This document shows positions 26,891 through 30,646 of a DNA stretch of 30,646 bases, in pieces. Positions within the stretch are counted from its first letter, which is position 1. The number at the start of each line of letters is the position of its first letter. A program made the position numbers and the translations under genes. The notes beneath the pieces are model-generated. The model saw only the letters and a list, made by a program, of their open reading frames with translations, had not been told where the DNA came from and ran no database searches. Source of the stretch: Tritrichomonas foetus (taxonomy: Eukaryota; Parabasalia; Tritrichomonadida; Tritrichomonadidae); assembly GCA_001839685.1 (NCBI GenBank), contig MLAK01001153.1:1-30646 (forward strand), read 5' to 3'.

Positions 26891-28096
26891 ATGAAGAGGA
26901 AGCCTATTCAAGAGGACGATTCGATAGATTCCGATGATATTCCAGATCAATCAACAGATGATGAATCAGAATCAGATAGTGCCAATTTAGATAATCTTTT
27001 TACCGAAACAGCAGAAGAAAAAAAGTTAAGATTAACAAAAGAATATATTGCAGGTCTTAAAGAAGATCTCTCGGATGATGAAGCAGTCGCCGAAAGGCTT
27101 TCCAATGATTACGAACAAGAATCCGGCAAAAGGTTTGCGCCAAAAATTTTACAACCAATATCCAGCGAAAGATATCGTGCGCACGAACGCGGATGGCCAA
27201 CCGCCTTTGCAATGGGAAATAATTGCTTTTACTCAGCAGCCAAAGATGGCTCCATCGTTCGAGTTACTCTCAATCCTCGACATAAATTCGATATTTCGTT
27301 ACCTTCAAATGTTGCAGTTTTTTGTCTCGCGTACGACGATCTTCACGGACAGCTTGCGAGCGGTGATGAAAAAGGTCACATCACTGTTTGGGATGCAGAA
27401 AATGGAATTGTTCTTCTAGAGTTAAATAAACACAGTGGGGCTATTTCAGGACTTGCCTACCAACCGCGTACATACACATTATTCAGTTGTTCATATGATA
27501 ACACAATTCGCGTTTGGGATTGTGAAGCTGGAAACTGCTTGGCGACTCTATTTGGTCATACATTAGAGGCCAATGCTATTGACTATCTGGGAAATGCAGT
27601 AACAGTTGGCTCTGATCACACTCTTCGTTTATGGAAATACGAACAAGAAAAGCAGCTTGTTTTTCATGGTGGTGGAATTAAAGGCTCAATTGATTGCGTA
27701 TCGCTTTTTAACTTCACATATTGCGTGACTGGCTCACAAGATGGCAGAATTTGTTTTTGGGACTTATCGAAGAAAAAACCAGTTGCAATGCTAAAAGACG
27801 CACACGGAGAAGGTAGATGGATCACTGCAATTTCCACTTTGCGGTTCCACAAGTTCTTCGCAAGCGGAAGCTATGATGGAAAAATTAGGTTTTGGCGGAT
27901 CACAGACGAAAACAGAATAGAGCAAGTGTTCGAGTACGACTTAGTTGGGTACGTGAACGATATGCACTTCTCTGATGATGGTGAATATTTGGCTGTCCAG
28001 ATTTCACAGGAGCTCCGATTTGGACGGTGGCTCCCGAAGATCCAGGAGGCTCGCCAGGGTGTTCATTATATTAAGTTGGATAAAGTTTCTGATTGA
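26891..28096 (+). CDS. RRP9: Rrp9/U3-55K, WD40 protein of the U3 snoRNP
   Basis: Rrp9 binds the box B/C motif of U3 snoRNA and acts in the nucleolar small-subunit processome that matures 18S rRNA. The 401-residue protein (first ATG at 26891) starts with a basic KRK patch and an acidic Ser/Asp/Glu stretch. The Rrp9 signature ETAEEKKLRLTKEY follows (39-52), matching ETAQEKKLRLAK in the animal protein. A WD40 propeller fills about 80-395, with visible blades ending ITVWDAE, IRVWDCE, LRLWKYE, ICFWDLS and IRFWRIT. The C-terminus FGRWLPKIQEARQGVHYIKL matches the GRWWRIKEARNSVCIIPL end of human U3-55K. The N-terminal and C-terminal matches together separate it from generic WD40 proteins. Confidence 0.92.
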   Translation: MKRKPIQEDDSIDSDDIPDQSTDDESESDSANLDNLFTETAEEKKLRLTKEYIAGLKEDLSDDEAVAERLSNDYEQESGKRFAPKILQPISSERYRAHERGWPTAFAMGNNCFYSAAKDGSIVRVTLNPRHKFDISLPSNVAVFCLAYDDLHGQLASGDEKGHITVWDAENGIVLLELNKHSGAISGLAYQPRTYTLFSCSYDNTIRVWDCEAGNCLATLFGHTLEANAIDYLGNAVTVGSDHTLRLWKYEQEKQLVFHGGGIKGSIDCVSLFNFTYCVTGSQDGRICFWDLSKKKPVAMLKDAHGEGRWITAISTLRFHKFFASGSYDGKIRFWRITDENRIEQVFEYDLVGYVNDMHFSDDGEYLAVQISQELRFGRWLPKIQEARQGVHYIKLDKVSD

Positions 28097-28432
28097 ATGA
28101 TATTAGAATGTCGTTATTAAAATTGAAATATATACATACTTTCACTTCCATCTTCTTTTTCTTATTTAACAACACAGATTATGTTTTAAATAGTTTACGA
28201 AAATAGTTTATTATTGCAATAATAAACCATCATTATACATAAATTCATTTTATATTCGATAATATGAATCGAATCATTTATTATGAATTTTTTACAAGTT
28301 AGTAAGCAATTTAATTTAATAACGACCTTCCTCACTATATTAAGAACATCAAATAGAAGTATCCAAAAGAATAATAATTTTCTAAATGATACAGATTTTA
28401 ATAAAAAAAAAGGCTGATTCAAAAGGAATAAT
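28097..28432. other. Convergent intergenic region, no gene seen
   Basis: Between the Rrp9 and lipase 3' ends. A minus-strand frame here (28446-28195) is hydrophobic and T/A-driven and overlaps the lipase end, so I treat it as chance. A-rich run at 28403-28411. Confidence 0.5.
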
Positions 28433-29356
28433 TCACTCAAGTTCATCGATAGAGTACAATATTTCTGTATAAAATTCTCCGCTATGATCAGACATGGAAG
28501 ACATCAGTGCTAAAATATTAAAATTAGAATTAGAATCTGCTTCTGTGAATGGTCTTACAAGCGGGCACTGCTGCTCATCATACCCAAGGTAGAATGCTTT
28601 ACCTGGGAGGTAGAATTCATTTTCTTCTGTTCGATTGGCCATATCTAACAGTTTCTGTGTTATTCCTGGAATTTGAACCTGTACTTGTTGAGCTACGCCA
28701 GGTGCAATCATTGGCGTGTATTGTAAAATTCCTAGAATTAATTGTGACACAATTCCTTGAAGGAACATAGCCTGTTGCTGTTGCTGTGGTCCAGGTGGAC
28801 CAACGAACGAACGAACAAGGATTCCAATATTTTTAGAAGAAAGCCTAGGAACGATATCATTGCGGAATGCAAATGATGAAATATTATTTTCAAGCTGTTG
28901 ACATAAATCCTGGGTAAGAATTGGAAAAGGTGCCATAGACACGGCAAACACGTTTTGCTTATGTTCTTCAAGAACCAAAACGGCGGTTATCATCGCAGAT
29001 GTGGCGCCACCCAAAGAATGCCCACAGCAGATAATCCGGCCTGTACACTCATCGATATATTTTCTGCACTGTTCGATAATCCATCTGGCTGATTCCAAAA
29101 CGCCTTTGTGGGCTTTTCCTCCGGCAAAATCGACTCTCGTGAAATCCAAAACGATCATAAAGTCGCCAGGCTCAGCAGCGCCTCGAACGCTGATCACCAA
29201 ATCGTTTCCGTTCTTTGCAGCGTAGAAATAAGGTTTGAATGTTTGTCCTCCGCCTCGTGTGATAACCCTTTCGTTAGGAGCTGGAAGTTGTGCGCCAGGA
29301 AAGACATATTCCGACATTTCCGCACCAAGGCGAATCATATCCATATCTCTTGCCAT
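28433..29356 (-). CDS. Class 3 (fungal-type) lipase
   Basis: An alpha/beta-hydrolase predicted to cleave acylglycerols or phospholipids. The 307-residue protein carries the nucleophile elbow GHSLGG with S114. The aspartate D167 in FRNDIVPRLS and the histidine about H291 in SDHSGEFYTEIL complete a plausible Ser-Asp-His triad in the order and spacing of lipase class 3. The ISVRGA segment (about 55-60) resembles the oxyanion region (IAFRGT in many relatives). No signal peptide or membrane segment is seen, so it is probably cytosolic or membrane-peripheral. A short polyglutamine stretch (about 190-194) is in the lid-side insertion. The start is the ATG at 29356, nine bases after TCATTTTAAT, an Inr-like element on the minus strand. 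Confidence 0.9.
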   Translation of the reverse strand: MARDMDMIRLGAEMSEYVFPGAQLPAPNERVITRGGGQTFKPYFYAAKNGNDLVISVRGAAEPGDFMIVLDFTRVDFAGGKAHKGVLESARWIIEQCRKYIDECTGRIICCGHSLGGATSAMITAVLVLEEHKQNVFAVSMAPFPILTQDLCQQLENNISSFAFRNDIVPRLSSKNIGILVRSFVGPPGPQQQQQAMFLQGIVSQLILGILQYTPMIAPGVAQQVQVQIPGITQKLLDMANRTEENEFYLPGKAFYLGYDEQQCPLVRPFTEADSNSNFNILALMSSMSDHSGEFYTEILYSIDELE

Positions 29357-29366
29357 ATTAAAATGA
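29357..29366 (-). promoter_or_regulatory. Inr-like element of the lipase gene
   Basis: TCATTTTAAT directly abuts the lipase ATG on the minus strand, giving a leader of about 8-9 bases. This is among the closest Inr matches in the window. Confidence 0.4.
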
Positions 29367-29677
29367 AGAAAAAAAATAGTAATTCAATTTTTTTTGGGAG
29401 AATTGGGTGAAACCGATAAAAATTGGCCTTATTTTACCAGTATAATGACATTTTTATAGTTGGGCGGACAATTATATTCGAAATTGAACCATTTTCAATC
29501 GTTCTCTTTCTTCATCGGAATCGAGTTTGAGATGTTCTGAGAATTCTCATATTAAAATTCGTCTTTTTCGATATATCATTTTCAGTGAAACATCTTTTCG
29601 AATTTTATGATATATAGGATCTAAATAAGCGATATGAGCTCTTGATTCAAGGAGACATGAAAGAAATCCTCCTATAT

Positions 29678-29736
29678 GAAAGGTCTACATCGTGGTCCCC
29701 ACCCTAAAGGGATGGGTCCCACTCTATAGACCTTTC
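29678..29736. repeat. Imperfect 59-base palindrome
   Basis: The outer arms GAAAGGTCTA and TAGACCTTTC are exact reverse complements. Inside them GTGGTCCCCACCC pairs imperfectly with GGGATGGGTCCCAC around a small loop near 29707. It is far GC-richer than its surroundings. It could form a strong hairpin in DNA or RNA, or be a compressed transposon end. Confidence 0.8.
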
Positions 29737-29753
29737 GAAAGAAATGATGTCCA

Positions 29754-29839
29754 CCAATGTTGTCATGACTACGAAAGAATTTCTTATAGATCCTATATGA
29801 AAGACATCCAATGTTGTCATGACTACGAAAGAATTTCTT
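29754..29839 (+). repeat. 32-base exact direct repeat, 54-base period
   Basis: Copies at 29754-29785 and 29808-29839 both contain TTGTCATGACTACGAAAG followed by AATTTCTT. Each carries an ATG (29765 and 29819) opening M-T-T-K-E-F-L, then diverging to early stops. Shorter matches to CCTATATGAAAG occur at 29671 and 29791. This may be a duplicated leader or the start of a former gene. Confidence 0.8.
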
Positions 29840-29879
29840 GCAGATTTACCTAAAAATAATTTTTTTATCTTAATATAAA

Positions 29880-30347
29880 ATGGGTCTTGACGACACAATT
29901 GGTGACGCTGTTGGTAGTATAGTAGAGGATGTAAAACACTATTTACCAGAGAATTTAGAAATGCATCCATTGATAAAAATGATTGCTGCATCAGAGATGA
30001 GAAATATAAAAAGCAACAATGTACACATGCAAAATCGAAAAGTTATCAATGAATTGAAAAATGCTTTAGATTTTAATAATGATTTTGTTACTGAATCTTT
30101 GGAAAAAATGGAAGTAGAGCTGATGAAAGCATTTGACCAAATCGTATGTGATACTTATAAAAAAATATTTACACATCAATTAAATAAAATTGATTTATCA
30201 TACTTAGAAGTAGATAATTGTTTAAATGATTTCTATTATGGACGAATAAATGCTGATAAAGCTAATAAACTATCTGATGAAATGATTAGTAAACTTAAAC
30301 AAAATGAACATAATCATTTCACTTTTATTTATGCAAGAGAAAATTAA
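29880..30347 (+). CDS. Unrecognised 155-residue helical protein
   Basis: I do not recognise this protein. It begins at an ATG right after a T-rich, A-rich leader with no TCA initiator within 20 bases, unlike most genes here. The sequence is mostly predicted helix, rich in Asn, Lys and Glu. A DDTIGDAVGSIVEDVKHYL opening is followed by KMEVELMKAFDQ and LNDFYYGRINADKANKLSDE segments. There is no signal peptide, membrane segment or catalytic motif. Its codon use is more AT-rich than the housekeeping genes. It overlaps a second frame by 17 bases (from the ATG at 30331) or 44 bases (from 30304). The two may be one gene broken by a frameshift or two overlapping genes. The repeat-rich leader raises the chance that it belongs to a mobile element. 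Confidence 0.6.
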   Translation: MGLDDTIGDAVGSIVEDVKHYLPENLEMHPLIKMIAASEMRNIKSNNVHMQNRKVINELKNALDFNNDFVTESLEKMEVELMKAFDQIVCDTYKKIFTHQLNKIDLSYLEVDNCLNDFYYGRINADKANKLSDEMISKLKQNEHNHFTFIYAREN

Positions 30348-30516
30348 GATTAGTGTCTTCGAAGATGAAGTTGAAGTCTTGGACTATGAGATCAAAGATT
30401 TCAAGAAATATGTTATGATTGAACTCAATCTACCTCATGAATATAATTATCATTTGAAAGAAATTCCAGGACTTCCAAGCATATTTATCGTAATCGATCA
30501 TGAAAATTCAGATTAA
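30331..30516 (+). CDS. Unrecognised 61-residue protein overlapping the previous frame
   Basis: This frame is shifted by +1 from the upstream one and begins with MQEKIKISVFEDEVEVL. An earlier ATG at 30304 would add nine hydrophobic residues. The sequence looks coding: it has alternating strand-like segments (KISVFEDEVEVLDYEI, GLPSIFIVID) that suggest a small beta-rich domain. No family is recognised. It could be the C-terminal part of the 155-residue protein separated by a one-base change, read by programmed frameshifting, or a true second gene. The stop is followed by TAAAAAG. Confidence 0.5.
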   Translation: MQEKIKISVFEDEVEVLDYEIKDFKKYVMIELNLPHEYNYHLKEIPGLPSIFIVIDHENSD

Positions 30517-30543
30517 GTAAAAAGTAATTAATTAATTAATTGT

Positions 30544-30646
30544 TTACTCTTTTAAGCTTAAGAATCTCTGAATCTGAGCAATGATTTCTTGATTCTTATC
30601 CACCTTATAAGATCGAGCGAGGTCTTTTATTATTTTTATTCTTAGA
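30544..30646 (-). CDS. 3' end of a gene running off the window
   Basis: The minus strand is open from the window edge to a TAA at 30544-30546 and ends in the helical, charged stretch KDLARSYKVDKNQEIIAQIQ and FLSLKE. Only 33 complete codons are visible, so the product cannot be named. The low Asn and mixed composition look more like real coding sequence than the flanks. Confidence 0.4.
   Translation of the reverse strand, partial: LRIKIIKDLARSYKVDKNQEIIAQIQRFLSLKE

Larger units (their letters stand above)
29367..29879. other. Intergenic with palindrome and duplicated leader
   Basis: Besides the palindrome and the direct repeat, a stop-bounded plus-strand stretch (about 29617-29706) reads like protein (LNKRYELLIQGDMKEILLYE) and ends inside the palindrome. 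TAGATCCTATAT occurs at 29785 and in inverted form near 29611. I see no intact gene. Confidence 0.45.

Noticed and set aside
28195..28446. 83-codon minus-strand frame after the lipase gene
   Set aside because: It overlaps the lipase 3' end in another frame and has AT-driven composition with no motif.
29704..29991. 95-codon minus-strand frame containing a duplicated SFVVMTTL segment
   Set aside because: The duplication is explained by the 54-base-period DNA repeat, and the frame runs antisense to the start of the 155-residue ORF.
1..30646. tRNA, rRNA, CRISPR arrays, insertion sequences and bacterial-type operons
   Set aside because: No cloverleaf B-box pattern, rRNA segment, regularly spaced array or transposase was recognised by eye. 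Gene spacing and promoters are eukaryotic.

Overview
The window looks like nuclear DNA of a parabasalid (trichomonad) protist, most likely a Tritrichomonas foetus-type genome. The reasons are: AT-rich, compact and apparently intronless genes on both strands; a TCA-type initiator a few to about 35 bases upstream of most start codons (Trichomonas Inr style); decayed BspA-type leucine-rich-repeat and ankyrin genes; a CK1-family kinase and a very large multi-pass class III cyclase of the type expanded in trichomonads; and a bacterial-type RpiB. No database search was possible, so the organism call is an inference.

Layout. 1-3750 (+ strand): a secreted GH20 beta-hexosaminidase, ribose-5-phosphate isomerase B, and a small Chibby-like basal-body protein. 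4473-4814 (+): ribosomal protein eL24, preceded by an odd leader and followed by a 19-bp tandem repeat. 5345-8384 (- strand): a G3BP-like NTF2+RRM protein and Ctf18, the large subunit of the alternative clamp loader. 8516-8848 (+): a snapin-like coiled-coil protein, divergent from Ctf18. 9452-13456 (-): an asparagine-rich protein with a Cys-rich C-terminus, then a CK1 kinase with a proline-rich tail. 14110-15450 (-): a decayed BspA-like gene. 16531-19482 (+): a 983-residue coiled-coil protein. It converges on a 1586-residue adenylate-cyclase-like receptor (24572-19812, -), and a 48-base poly(A) tract lies between the two. 25140-25690 (-): a decayed ankyrin-type gene. 26891-28096 (+): Rrp9/U3-55K. 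29356-28433 (-): a class 3 lipase. The right end (29600-30646) holds an imperfect 59-base palindrome, duplicated sequence, two overlapping unrecognised ORFs and the 3' end of a gene that runs off the window.

The intact genes are mainly unrelated housekeeping genes: pentose phosphate and glycan breakdown, translation, ribosome biogenesis (Rrp9), replication and cohesion (Ctf18), a flagellar protein (Chibby) and signalling (CK1, cyclase). They do not form an operon or one pathway. I did not find a clear new multi-gene system. The best leads are the overlapping ORF pair with its palindromic, repeat-bearing leader at the right edge, the Asn-rich/Cys-cluster protein, and the Chibby-like and snapin-like small proteins, which are easy to miss.
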